This document shows positions 52,642 through 61,318 of a stretch of 64,000 bases of DNA, piece by piece (the stretch's first letter is position 1; every line of letters starts with the position of its first letter). The translations under genes were made by a program, and so were the position numbers. The DNA comes from Castellaniella defragrans. Lineage in GTDB: Bacteria; Pseudomonadota; Gammaproteobacteria; Burkholderiales; Burkholderiaceae_B. The stretch lies in the NCBI RefSeq assembly GCF_014203015.1, contig NZ_JACHIB010000016.1, positions 1 to 64,000 of the forward strand. Reading direction: 5' to 3'. The notes under the pieces were generated by a model. The model did not search any database. It was given only the letters and a program-made list of their open reading frames with translations, and was not told the origin of the DNA.

Positions 52642-52860
52642 CGGCGTGCGCCCCCGCCCGGCGCGCAGCTCGCCCGGTCCCGGCTTTGCCGGGACTGCCC
52701 GGGCATCATGGCCTCATCAGGGCGCTCGCCAAACTCGCAAGGCGGTCAGTCCCCCGGACTGACCGCACCCGTCTTGCTCGAACAGTGGCTCGCTTGCCTC
52801 CCTGCTGAGGCCATGCTGTCCGGCGGACTCGAACAGCGCGCCGGGCGGGGGCGCACGCCG
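52642..52860. repeat. Nested inverted-repeat element between gatB and pyrE
   Basis: Outer arms 52642-52666 and 52836-52860 are perfect 25-bp reverse complements. Inside are two more perfect hairpins: GTCCCGGC-TTT-GCCGGGAC (52677-52695) and CGGTCAGTCC-CCC-GGACTGACCG (52743-52765). Weaker pairing extends the outer stem inward (TGAGGCCATG and its counterpart CATGGCCTCA). There is no coding sense. It lies between convergent gatB and pyrE. Confidence 0.9.
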
Positions 52861-52941
52861 TCCTGACGCAATTACGATGACCGTACCTGAGACCAGGATG
52901 GGCGACCCGCTTTGGGCGCTCGGTCCGGTCGGATCAGACAC

Positions 52942-53610
52942 TCAAACCCCGTAACGCGCCCGGTACGCCGACACGGCGTCGCGGTGCTTGGCCAGGGTGG
53001 CGTCGTCTTCCAGCAAAGCCATGATGTCGGCCAGCGAGGCGATGCTGACCACGGGGATGCCATAGGCCCGTTCGACCTCCTGGACGGCCGAGCCCTCGGA
53101 CAGCGCGTCGTCCGCGCCGGCGCGTTCCATGCGGTCCAGGGCGATCAGCACGGCGGCGGGCTGGGCGCCGGCGGCACGGATCAGGGCGACGGATTCGCGC
53201 ACGGACGTGCCCGCCGTGATCACGTCGTCGATGACCACCACGCGACCCTTCAACGGTGCACCGACCAGCGTGCCGCCTTCGCCGTGGTCCTTGGCTTCCT
53301 TGCGATTGAAAGCGAACGGCACCGCGCGGTCGGCCCGCGCGGGATGGTTCGACAGGGCGATCGCGGCGGTGGTGGCCAGGGGGATGCCCTTGTACGCGGG
53401 GCCGAACAGCATGTCGAAGTCCAGCCCGGAATCGGCCAGCGCCTGGGCGTAGAACTGGCCCAGGCGGCCGACGCTGGCGCCGTCGTTGAACAGGCCCGCG
53501 TTGAAGAAATACGGGCTGCGGCGGCCGGATTTCATCGTGAAGTCGCCGAAATTCAAGACGCCCTGTTCCAGGGCGAAACGGACGAAGGCTTGGGCGCGGG
53601 AACCAGGCAT
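52942..53610 (-). CDS. pyrE: Orotate phosphoribosyltransferase
   Basis: 222 residues. Makes OMP from orotate and PRPP. The PRPP motif [16 protein letters not shown] is seen at about 125-140; [18 protein letters not shown] and PAYKGIPLA are substrate blocks. The start at 53610 is the family N-terminus. Confidence 0.97.
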   Translation of the reverse strand: MPGSRAQAFVRFALEQGVLNFGDFTMKSGRRSPYFFNAGLFNDGASVGRLGQFYAQALADSGLDFDMLFGPAYKGIPLATTAAIALSNHPARADRAVPFAFNRKEAKDHGEGGTLVGAPLKGRVVVIDDVITAGTSVRESVALIRAAGAQPAAVLIALDRMERAGADDALSEGSAVQEVERAYGIPVVSIASLADIMALLEDDATLAKHRDAVSAYRARYGV

Positions 53611-53796
53611 GGCGAATGATCTCTGTGCGGGAAAGGGCACATTATCGGATATTTGCGCGGGATCCGAACGGGGCGGAGGCGGAGGCGCGGCATGCTCCCA
53701 TGCGCCATGGCGGGCGCCCGTCGCCCCGGCACGCATGAAGCGCGGCCGTGCGGCTATCATGTCCTTTTCGTTCCTGCCGACCTGCAAGGCCATCTC

Positions 53797-54594
53797 ATGC
53801 GCCAACCCGTCTATTTCCTGTCCCACGGCGGCGGCCCCTGGCCCTGGATGCCCGAAAAGCGGGACGCCTACGCGCCCCTGACCGCCGCGCTGCAGGCGAT
53901 CCCCGCCGCCCTGCCCTGCCGTCCCGCGGCGATCCTGATGGTGTCGGCGCACTGGATCACGCGCGGCGGCGTGCTGCTGGGCAGCCACCCGCAGCCGGAC
54001 ATGCTGTACGACTACTACGGCTTTCCCGCCCACACCTACGAAATCCGCTACCCCGCGCCCGGCTCGCCGGAACTGGCCGCGCGCACGGCGGATCTGCTGC
54101 GGGCCGACGGCATCCCCGTGGACTTCGACCCGCAGCGCGGCTTTGACCACGGCGCCTTCGTGCCCGCCCACGTCATGTTCCCGGCAGCGGACATCCCCAT
54201 GGTCCAGCTCTCGATCGAACGCGGCTTCGACCCCGACTGGCACCACCGGCTGGGTGCCGCCCTGGCGCCGCTGCGCGACGAGAACATCCTGATCGTCGGC
54301 AGCGGGCTCAGCTACCACAACCTGCGCCTGTTCGGCCCGGCGGGACGCGAGCCGTCCATCCGGTTCGACACCTGGCTGCGGGACGCAATGACGCCGGCCT
54401 CGGCAGCGGAGCGCCACGAGCGGCTGCGGGACTGGGAACAAGCCCCCGCCGCCCGGATCGCCCACCCCATGGAAGACCACCTGGTGCCCCTGTTCGTCGC
54501 CAACGGCGCGTCGGGCGACGGCCCCGCCACGCTCTGCCATCACGAAACCGGGGCGGCGGGCGGGCTGACCGTGTCCAGCTTCCGATTCGATTGA
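53797..54594 (+). CDS. Class III extradiol ring-cleavage dioxygenase (DODA/YgiD type)
   Basis: 265 residues of the LigB superfamily. Metal-ligand His residues are in LSHGGGP and GFDHGAFVP; other family motifs are [17 protein letters not shown] and [10 protein letters not shown]. YgiD-type enzymes cleave 4,5-DOPA-like catechols; the natural substrate here is unknown. Divergent from pyrE. Confidence 0.92.
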   Translation: MRQPVYFLSHGGGPWPWMPEKRDAYAPLTAALQAIPAALPCRPAAILMVSAHWITRGGVLLGSHPQPDMLYDYYGFPAHTYEIRYPAPGSPELAARTADLLRADGIPVDFDPQRGFDHGAFVPAHVMFPAADIPMVQLSIERGFDPDWHHRLGAALAPLRDENILIVGSGLSYHNLRLFGPAGREPSIRFDTWLRDAMTPASAAERHERLRDWEQAPAARIAHPMEDHLVPLFVANGASGDGPATLCHHETGAAGGLTVSSFRFD

Positions 54595-54689
54595 GCCCGG
54601 GCCGCCTCCCGGCTGGCGGGCACCTCGTCTCGAGCCCCGTGAGCCGGGTAGGTTAAAGTTCAAGCTGCAATGACCAACCGGACACCCAC

Positions 54690-55481
54690 GTGCTGCGCAT
54701 CACCTCCCTGAACGTCAACGGCATCCGCTCGGCCTTCCGCAAGGGGCTGGCCGACTGGCTCGCCGACGCCCGCCCCGACATCGTCTGCCTGCAGGAAATC
54801 AAGATCCAGGACGGCGACCTGGCCGAGGACGTGCGCCATCCCGACGGCCTGACCGGGCACTTCCACCACGCCGAGAAAAAGGGCTACAGCGGCGTGGGCC
54901 TCTACCTGCGCCAGCCGGCCGACGCCATCACCGCGGGCATGGGCTGCCCCGAATTCGACGCCGAAGGCCGCATCCTGCGCGCAGACTGGCCCGGCCTGAC
55001 CGTCGTCAGCGCCTACCTGCCCTCGGGCTCCAGCGGCGACGAACGCCAGGCCGCCAAATACCGCTTCCTCGACCACTTCGAGGCCTGGCTGGACGGGCTG
55101 ATGCAGGAACACCGCGACACCGGCCGCGAATTCATCATCTGCGGCGACTGGAACATCGCCCACAAGGAAATCGACCTGAAGAACTGGAAAGGCAACCTGA
55201 AGAACAGCGGCTTCCTGCCCGAAGAGCGCGCCTGGCTGAGCAAGATCTTCGACGAACACGGCTGGGTGGACGTCTACCGCCGCCTGCACCCGGACGCCAC
55301 CGGCGAGGCCTACACCTGGTGGAGCAACCGCGGCCAGGCCTGGGCCAAGAACGTCGGCTGGCGCATCGACTACCACATCGCCACCCCCGGCATCGCCGCG
55401 CGTGCGCGCGCCGCCTCCATCCACCGCGAACCCCGGTTCAGCGACCACGCGCCTCTGACGATCGATTACGATTGGTCATAA
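54690..55481 (+). CDS. xth: Exodeoxyribonuclease III
   Basis: 263 residues. AP endonuclease and 3'-5' exonuclease of base-excision repair. Motifs: [23 protein letters not shown] (catalytic Glu), [23 protein letters not shown] and RFSDHAPL (catalytic His). Start is GTG at 54690, fixed by the family N-terminus; no clear Shine-Dalgarno. Confidence 0.96.
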   Translation: MLRITSLNVNGIRSAFRKGLADWLADARPDIVCLQEIKIQDGDLAEDVRHPDGLTGHFHHAEKKGYSGVGLYLRQPADAITAGMGCPEFDAEGRILRADWPGLTVVSAYLPSGSSGDERQAAKYRFLDHFEAWLDGLMQEHRDTGREFIICGDWNIAHKEIDLKNWKGNLKNSGFLPEERAWLSKIFDEHGWVDVYRRLHPDATGEAYTWWSNRGQAWAKNVGWRIDYHIATPGIAARARAASIHREPRFSDHAPLTIDYDWS

Positions 55482-55584
55482 AAGCGCGGCCTAAAGAAAG
55501 TACACTCGACGTCGTAGAAGAGAGCAGATCCGTTTTTCGCCGCCCGCCTCACCGCGTGAAGGCCGCATTTTTACAGGAGTTCCC

Positions 55585-55788
55585 ATGTCCGATTCCATCG
55601 AAGGCACCGTCGCCGCGGCGACCGGCCTGCAAAACTGGAACATGATGCAGGAAAAAGACAACCTGCTGCTGCGCAAGGTCCTGGACGGCCAGGCCAACAC
55701 CATCCTCAGCCTGGTCAACTCGGTGCCCTCGGTCCCGCAACTGGCAAACGGCGGCATGGTGGGCACGCTGCTGCACACGACCGCCTGA
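55585..55788 (+). CDS. YjfB-like small protein (putative motility protein family)
   Basis: 67 residues. The pattern LLRKVLDGQANTILSLVNSV, followed by a Pro-rich turn (VPSVPQL) and a Gly/Thr C-terminus (GTLLHTTA), matches the YjfB family (about 60-70 residues), whose members are often annotated as putative motility proteins without a known activity. AGGAG precedes the ATG. It is followed at once by a strong terminator. No flagellar gene is adjacent. Confidence 0.7.
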   Translation: MSDSIEGTVAAATGLQNWNMMQEKDNLLLRKVLDGQANTILSLVNSVPSVPQLANGGMVGTLLHTTA

Positions 55789-55810
55789 CGAAAGCTTTTC
55801 TCCGTGGATT

Positions 55811-55836
55811 GGGGCCTGGGTTTCCAGGCCCTTTTT
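55811..55836 (+). terminator. Intrinsic terminator after the YjfB-like gene
   Basis: GGGCCTGG at 55812-55819 pairs with CCAGGCCC at 55824-55831, loop GTTT, followed by TTTTT. It marks the left edge of the AT-rich island. Confidence 0.92.
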
Positions 55837-56201
55837 CGTGGGTGGTTGGGGTGGCTCGATCATTGCACAGACTGCTTTCGGCCAGGAACAGTCAGATGTA
55901 CTGGACATGGTGGCGAGGATTGATGCCAACCTTCGTCCGCGTTAATCGCAACCAAATCAGACCACCATGATCAAGGGAACTTCGGACATGATGTAAACAA
56001 CCCACCCATTTTTTCGTAGCAGGCCCATTCCAGCTCCATCTGGCAGACGTCTGTTTACAGGTAGTGTTATCCACACCTGGTATATTTGAACGAACCAGCA
56101 GATGCCGGCTTACAGGCAGACCCTACGGATACTGCAGCTCCAGCACAATATCAGCCTTCTAGTACAACTAACCGTCGCGCCCTTAAATACAGAGCAACTT
56201 A
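55837..56201. other. AT-rich intergenic stretch upstream of the ATPase gene
   Basis: 365 bases with no gene and clearly lower GC than the surrounding chromosome. It contains the palindrome CAGACGTCTG at 56044-56053, a single consensus DnaA box TTATCCACA at 56067-56075, a TATATT (56081-56086) that could be a -10, and two copies of TTACAGGYAG (56055-56064 and 56110-56119). No Shine-Dalgarno is clear before the ATG at 56202. Confidence 0.6.
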
Positions 56202-57722
56202 ATGAACACACTCACAAAACTTGAATTACCGAAGCGTTGGGAATTGCTGGAACAAAGAGCGCAGGCAGCCGGGCTTGACGCTGGTCTCTTTGTTGAGCGA
56301 GTCGATAGTGCGGCAGATCGCATCGATTACCTTCTGCAACGCGTGAAAACCGGCGGTGGAGGTCTATTTGAAGTGTTCTATGGCCTGTCCGGCAGTGGCA
56401 AGACAACTTTTCTCAAAACACTCCCCAAACAGTTTCAGCAGATTCGAGTCTCGTCTTTTCCGAAGGACATGGACTTAAGCACGCTTCCAACGTTCATTCA
56501 CGATACGTACGTTCCGGGGGACACGAGTGCCCGAGTCATCTTGATCGAGCGCCGAGACAATCCATCGCAGCGAGATATACAGAACCTTAGTGAAACCTTC
56601 GCGGAACTGCTCGAGGTATTTCGTGATCCCAAAGGGGCTGCACTTGTCCTCTGGCCCGTTACTCGTGAGCCTTCTGCACATAAAATCGCGGAGGAGGCTT
56701 GGACGACCGGACGCGATTCCATGGCCGACACTCGCTCTAGAGGTTTCTATAACTTCACCGGACTCCCAAAAGAGCGCTTCTATGCAGTCGCAGACACCAC
56801 CACCCGAAATTTAACCGGAGACGGCCTCGAAACCTTTGGCGTCACGCCTGAAGTAGCGAACGATCTATTGGCTGAAGCTCAAACTATTGCAGATTTCTTC
56901 AACGCCGTCGATCTCTATGCCGAAATGCAGCGAGAAAAAACCTGGTCGATTCTCAAGACAAAGGTACGGGCTCGCCTTTGGGTTGTACTGCCGGGCGACG
57001 TTCCTTCTGCAATCCGCTCTACCGTTTTGTCACTAACTCAGGGTTCGCGAAATAGAGTAGACATTGAGTTGGTGGCAGAGTTTATTGATCAGCCTGACGA
57101 GAAGGCACCCATATATGTTGCCGATTGGAAGGCAAGACGTTCCGCGATGGCACACATTCTTAGGGCAATTGACTTGCGGCTATTCGAATTACCGCCGAAT
57201 GTCTCCCTCGCGGCCGTCCGCGCATATGGTGAGGCCTCCGTCAAGGAAAAGCTTAAACAGCCCGCAGCCAAACTTGAAGATGCTAAGACTGCTATGCGCA
57301 ATAGCAAACTTTACAAAGAGATTGAAGCGGAACTTGGTATTAACAAAACACCGTTCGCTGGCGCTAGTCGGGACGTAGAGGAAACGTCAAATGAGTATCG
57401 TCGGATACAAGCAGTTGCATCCAAAGGCGACAAGTCTTTGAATAAAGCTATCGGACTTCTGCTTTCTGAGTGCCTGAAAGAAGATGCCCCGACAGTCAAG
57501 GTTGTGAGCGAAAAGCAATCACTTCCGAACTGCGACCTGAAGCCTGATGTTTGTCTGCACATTAATGACCTAGACTACATCTGCATCGAACCAACATGGC
57601 GTTCGACGGATAAGGGCATTCCAGGAGAACTGGACGGCGGGCAAAACACCCTGGCTGCTTCACATATGAAGAAATATCTTCTGGACAAGGCAATGCAGTA
57701 CATCAAGGCTCTTGGCATTTGA
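56202..57722 (+). CDS. P-loop ATPase with PD-(D/E)XK-like C-terminus, unknown function
   Basis: 506 residues, single gene in an AT-rich island (codon use unlike its neighbours). Seen: Walker A GLSGSGKT (61-68) preceded by a beta-strand FEVFY; a Walker B-like strand RVILIERRD (111-119); a second hydrophobic strand AALVLWPVT (about 146-154) of the P-loop core; a helical middle (340-440, Lys/Glu-rich). Near the C-terminus, KPDV (447-450) and then YICIEPTWRST (459-469) give PD(x)13E-x-T, which resembles the PD-(D/E)XK nuclease core with Thr in place of Lys. A Lys/Tyr-rich helix KKYLLDKAMQYIKAL ends it. P-loop assignment is secure; nuclease assignment is inference. No family name is recognised, and no partner gene is next to it. 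Confidence 0.8.
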   Translation: MNTLTKLELPKRWELLEQRAQAAGLDAGLFVERVDSAADRIDYLLQRVKTGGGGLFEVFYGLSGSGKTTFLKTLPKQFQQIRVSSFPKDMDLSTLPTFIHDTYVPGDTSARVILIERRDNPSQRDIQNLSETFAELLEVFRDPKGAALVLWPVTREPSAHKIAEEAWTTGRDSMADTRSRGFYNFTGLPKERFYAVADTTTRNLTGDGLETFGVTPEVANDLLAEAQTIADFFNAVDLYAEMQREKTWSILKTKVRARLWVVLPGDVPSAIRSTVLSLTQGSRNRVDIELVAEFIDQPDEKAPIYVADWKARRSAMAHILRAIDLRLFELPPNVSLAAVRAYGEASVKEKLKQPAAKLEDAKTAMRNSKLYKEIEAELGINKTPFAGASRDVEETSNEYRRIQAVASKGDKSLNKAIGLLLSECLKEDAPTVKVVSEKQSLPNCDLKPDVCLHINDLDYICIEPTWRSTDKGIPGELDGGQNTLAASHMKKYLLDKAMQYIKALGI

Positions 57723-57842
57723 GCAAACTTCGATGCGTAATCGTAAGCCCCCTCTGAGTAGACACCAGCCAGTAGAGTTTCGAAATCTCCCGGAGGATTG
57801 CCGTGCGTTATATCAATAACCCAGCATCCACTACCGTCAGCC
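57719..57842 (-). pseudogene. Possible gene remnant downstream of the ATPase gene
   Basis: The minus strand across this stretch reads as about 40 residues of protein-like sequence (WVIDITHGNPPGDFETLLAG, then YSEGAYDYASKFAQ) with no start or stop of its own. It may be the decayed end of a gene, or chance. The GC content is intermediate between the island and the host. No function is suggested. Confidence 0.3.
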
Positions 57843-57849
57843 CGACGCT

Positions 57850-57952
57850 CCCGCACCCCGACGGGGCCTGTTGGAGGGGCGGGAAGCCGTAGGCCGAGGG
57901 CGCACGCGACCTGCGTCCGAGCCGCACCGACCAGGCCCCGTCGGGGTGCGGG
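57850..57952. terminator. Large inverted repeat between the island and the BASS transporter gene
   Basis: Perfect 21-bp arms at 57850-57870 and 57932-57952, both reading CCCGCACCCCGACGGGGCCT and its complement, with a 61-base centre. It lies 26 bases past the BASS stop codon and could end its transcript; it also marks the right edge of the island. Confidence 0.8.
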
Positions 57953-57978
57953 GGCGGCGGGCGGGTTAAAAACCCAAA

Positions 57979-58992
57979 TCAAGCAGCGGCACGACGCCGC
58001 CCGGAACCCTGATCCTGCTGCCCCGCCCGCAAATAATGCTGCGCCAGTACCGCGCACACCATCAGCTGGATCTGGTGGAAGATCATCAGCGGCAGCAGCA
58101 CCGGCCCGATGGCGCCCGCGCTGAACAGCACGCCGGCCATCGGCACGCCGGTGGCCATGCTCTTCTTCGAGCCGCAGAATACGATCGTGATCTCGTCCGC
58201 CCGGTTGAAGCCCATGCGCCGCGCCGACCACGTATTGAGCACCAGCACCAGCGCCAGCAGCCCGCAGCAGGCCACCACCAGCCAGGCCAGCGACACCGTA
58301 TCCACCGTCTGCCACAGCCCGCCGATCACCGACTCGCTGAAGGCCGTGTAGACCACCAGCAGGATCGAGCTCTGGTCCACGCTGGTGACGAGCTTGCGGT
58401 GACCGTCCATCCAGCGGCCGATCACCGGCCGCATCAGGTGGCCGGCGACGAAAGGCAGGAAGATCTGCACGCTGATGCGGCCGATCGCCTGCAGCAGCGA
58501 ACTGCCGCCCAGGGCGGACGTGTCCGCGCCCAGAAACAACTGCAGCAGCAGGGGAGTGATGACGATGCCGACGATGCTGGAAGCAGAGGCCGCGCAGACC
58601 GCCGCGGGCACGTTGCCGCGCGCGATGGATGTGAAGGCGATGGCCGACTGGACCGTGCCGGGCAGCACCGTCAGGTAGACGATGCCCACGTAGAGCGGCT
58701 CGCCCAGCAGCGGCAGAAGAACCGGCCGAAGCACCCACCCCAGGATGGGGAAAATCACGAATGTCCAGATGAAGATCACGCCGTGCAGCCGCCAGTGCGT
58801 GGCGCCTGCGATGATGGCCTCGCGGGATAGCTTGGCCCCATGCAGGAAGAACAGCAACGCGATGGCTGCAGCCGTGAGCCGTTCAAAGAACACCGCGCCC
58901 TGGCCGTGGGCCGGCAAGACCGTGGCGGCCGTGACGACCGCGATCAGGATCAGGGTGAAACGATCGAACAGCAGACGTAATTTCGACATCAT
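57979..58992 (-). CDS. Bile acid:sodium symporter (BASS) family transporter
   Basis: 337 residues, about ten TM helices (for example LILIAVVTAATVLPA, AAIALLFFLHGAKLS). The SBF-like fold (PSEP7-type) has the conserved LTVLPGTVQSAIAFTSIARGN and the TM4b/9b-type breaks VFCGSKKSMATGVPMAG. Substrate unknown; related proteins export or import organic anions or coenzyme A precursors. ATGs at 58992 and 58989 are both possible. Divergent from the AraC regulator gene, which may regulate it. Confidence 0.92.
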   Translation of the reverse strand: MMSKLRLLFDRFTLILIAVVTAATVLPAHGQGAVFFERLTAAAIALLFFLHGAKLSREAIIAGATHWRLHGVIFIWTFVIFPILGWVLRPVLLPLLGEPLYVGIVYLTVLPGTVQSAIAFTSIARGNVPAAVCAASASSIVGIVITPLLLQLFLGADTSALGGSSLLQAIGRISVQIFLPFVAGHLMRPVIGRWMDGHRKLVTSVDQSSILLVVYTAFSESVIGGLWQTVDTVSLAWLVVACCGLLALVLVLNTWSARRMGFNRADEITIVFCGSKKSMATGVPMAGVLFSAGAIGPVLLPLMIFHQIQLMVCAVLAQHYLRAGQQDQGSGRRRAAA

Positions 58993-59073
58993 GAAAGTGG
59001 GCGCTCCGGCGGTCCGGGGCTCTCGCAGAGAAGGTTAAACTGGCTGGGAAGCCATGTTTGGCGGTAAACAGCT

Positions 59074-59967
59074 ATGAAACATTCTCGAACGGACATGCAA
59101 AGCGGCATCCAGGGCGCCGCGGACACCGTCCGGGCCAGCGGCAACCCCGGCAAAAGCCCAGGCAATGCCGCCGTTCCGGGCCGGCGCGGCGGCCTGCGCC
59201 GCCTGCCCCGGCCCGTCTACGGCCACATCGACAGCCAGTCGAACATCCTCATCCCGCGCCATCACAAGCACACCTGGGCGCAGCTGTCCTACGCCACCCA
59301 GGGCTACCTGCAGGTCTGGACGCCGGACGCCCGCTTCGTTGCCCTGGCGCAGCGCGCGGTCTGGATCCCGGCCGGGGTCACGCACCAGGTGCGGCAATCG
59401 TCGCACACCGTCATCCGCAGCCTGTACCTGGACGCCGACGCCCTGGGCCTGGACTGGCCCGCCTGCCGGGTGCTGGCCGTCAGTCCCCTGCTGCACGAAC
59501 TGATCCGGCGCTTCAGCACCCTGCCCATCGAATACGACCCCGACGGGCCGGACGGCCGCCTCGCCCGGGTGCTGGTGGACCAGCTGGCCGTCAGCCCGGA
59601 CGCCGGACTGATCCTGCCCTGGCCCACCGACCCGCGCCTGCAATCCGTCTGCCACCAGCTGCAGAGCCATCCCGACAGCGCCCTGGACCTGGGCGCGTTC
59701 AGCCGCCGCCTGGGCGTGTCGGACAAGACCCTGACGCGCCTGTTCCAGCGGCAGACGGGGCTGGGATTCCGCCTGTGGCGCCAGCGCGCCCGGCTGGTGC
59801 ACGCCCTGCCGCTGCTGGAACGCGGCGAGCGCATCACCGACGTGGCGCTGGCCTGCGGCTACGACAGCCTGTCGTCCTTCATCGCGGCCTTTCGCGCGCA
59901 CACCGGCGTCACGCCCCGGGCGTTCGCCGCCGGCGCGCGGGAAGACGACCCGCCCCTACCCGGCTGA
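59074..59967 (+). CDS. AraC-family transcriptional regulator
   Basis: 297 residues. N-terminal cupin-like region (YGHIDSQSNILIPRHHKHTWAQ, about 45-120) precedes the C-terminal AraC DNA-binding domain: first HTH near LDLGAFSRRLGVSDKTLTRLFQRQTG, second near ITDVALACGYDSLSSFIAAFRAHTGVTPRAFA. About 35 Gly/Arg residues precede the cupin. Divergent from the BASS gene with an 81-base gap, so it probably controls that transporter in response to a small ligand. Confidence 0.92.
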   Translation: MKHSRTDMQSGIQGAADTVRASGNPGKSPGNAAVPGRRGGLRRLPRPVYGHIDSQSNILIPRHHKHTWAQLSYATQGYLQVWTPDARFVALAQRAVWIPAGVTHQVRQSSHTVIRSLYLDADALGLDWPACRVLAVSPLLHELIRRFSTLPIEYDPDGPDGRLARVLVDQLAVSPDAGLILPWPTDPRLQSVCHQLQSHPDSALDLGAFSRRLGVSDKTLTRLFQRQTGLGFRLWRQRARLVHALPLLERGERITDVALACGYDSLSSFIAAFRAHTGVTPRAFAAGAREDDPPLPG

Positions 59968-60028
59968 ACCGCCGGAACACAGCGACCGGGCAGGATGAGA
60001 ACCGCCCGGAAGCACGCCCGGCGCAGCC

Positions 60029-61318
60029 TCAGGCCGACGCATCCAGCTCCCGGATCCGGCCGCGCATCCACCACAGCAGGCCCAGCCCCGGCAGGGCGAT
60101 CGCCACGGTCAGGACGAAGAAGACCGGCCAGCCGAACGCGGCCACCAGCACTGGCGTCAGCGGCCCGGCCAGATAGGTGCGGCCCACGGCCGAGAGCGCC
60201 GACAGCAGCGCGAACTGCGTCGCGGAGAACTGCGCCTGGCACAGGGCCATGAGCAGCGCCACGAAAGCCGCCGTGCCCAGGCCGCCGCACAGGTTTTCGA
60301 CCGCCACCACCACCGCCATGGAATACAGGTGCGGCGGCGTCACGGCCAGCAGCCAGTAGCCGAGGTTCGAGACCGCCTGCAGCAGGCCGAAGGCCATCAG
60401 GGCGCGGTACAGGCCCAGGCGCGTCATCAGCGCGCCGCCGGCCAGCGCGCCGACGATGGTGGCGACCAGGCCGAAGACCTTGTTGACCATGCCGACCTCG
60501 GTGACGTCGAAGCCGGCGCCCCGGATCAGGAAGGTGGTGGACAGCGCGCCCGCGAACGCGTCGCCCAGCTTGTAGAGCACGATGAGCAGCAGGATGGCCC
60601 AGGCCCCACGCCGGCCGAAGAATTCCTTCAGCGGCTCGGCCACGGCTTCGCGCAGGGTGCGCGGCGGCAGGGCGGCGCGCTCGGGCTCCGGCGCCCACAG
60701 GGTCGCCAGGGACGCCAGCGCCATCAATCCGCCCATCAGCATGTACATGGCGCCCCAGCCCAGCCACTGGTCGGCCAGGATCAGCGCCAGGCCGCCGGAC
60801 ACCACCATCGCCAGCCGGTAGCCCATGACCTTCAGCGCCGCGCCCGCGGCGCGCTCGTCCTGGCGCAGCACGTCGGTGCTGTAGGCGTCGAAGGCGATGT
60901 CCTGGGTCGCGGACAGGAAGGCCACCCAGACCGCCAGCAGGGCCAGCACCCGCAGTTCCGAGCCGGGGTCGAACAGGCCCATGGCGGCGATCGAGGCCGC
61001 CAGCAGCCACTGCGTCAGGAAGACCCAGCCGCGCCGCCGCCCCAGCCAGGGAGGCGCGTAGCGGTCCACCAGCGGCGCCCAGAGGAATTTCAGCGTGTAG
61101 GCCGTGCCCGCCAGCGTCAGGAAGCCGATGCTCTGCAGCGAGACCTGCGCCACCGTGGCCCAAGCCTGCAGCGTGCCGGAGGTCAGCGCCAGCGGCAAGC
61201 CGCTGGCAAAGCCCAGGACCAGCAGGGGGGCGACGCGCCGGCCGCCGTAGACCCGCCAGCCTTGCGTCGGAGCCCCGGCGCCGGCCACGCCCGTATCCGC
61301 GCCCCGCGCCTGCGTCAT
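60029..61318 (-). CDS. ampG: AmpG-family muropeptide permease (MFS)
   Basis: 429 residues, twelve or so TM helices. Family blocks: LLVLGFASGLPLALTSGTLQAW, LKFLWAPLVDRYAPPWLGRRRGW, SATQDIAFDAYSTDVL and VMGYRLAMVVSGG. Imports anhydromuropeptides for murein recycling, linking to Mpl. It overlaps the metW stop by ATGA and so is the third gene of the metXW operon. Confidence 0.93.
   Translation of the reverse strand: MTQARGADTGVAGAGAPTQGWRVYGGRRVAPLLVLGFASGLPLALTSGTLQAWATVAQVSLQSIGFLTLAGTAYTLKFLWAPLVDRYAPPWLGRRRGWVFLTQWLLAASIAAMGLFDPGSELRVLALLAVWVAFLSATQDIAFDAYSTDVLRQDERAAGAALKVMGYRLAMVVSGGLALILADQWLGWGAMYMLMGGLMALASLATLWAPEPERAALPPRTLREAVAEPLKEFFGRRGAWAILLLIVLYKLGDAFAGALSTTFLIRGAGFDVTEVGMVNKVFGLVATIVGALAGGALMTRLGLYRALMAFGLLQAVSNLGYWLLAVTPPHLYSMAVVVAVENLCGGLGTAAFVALLMALCQAQFSATQFALLSALSAVGRTYLAGPLTPVLVAAFGWPVFFVLTVAIALPGLGLLWWMRGRIRELDASA

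Noticed and set aside
56067-56075. DnaA box as a sign of a replication origin
   Set aside because: A single box with no cluster, no dnaA, dnaN or parAB and no AT-rich unwinding array. At most a chance match or an operator.
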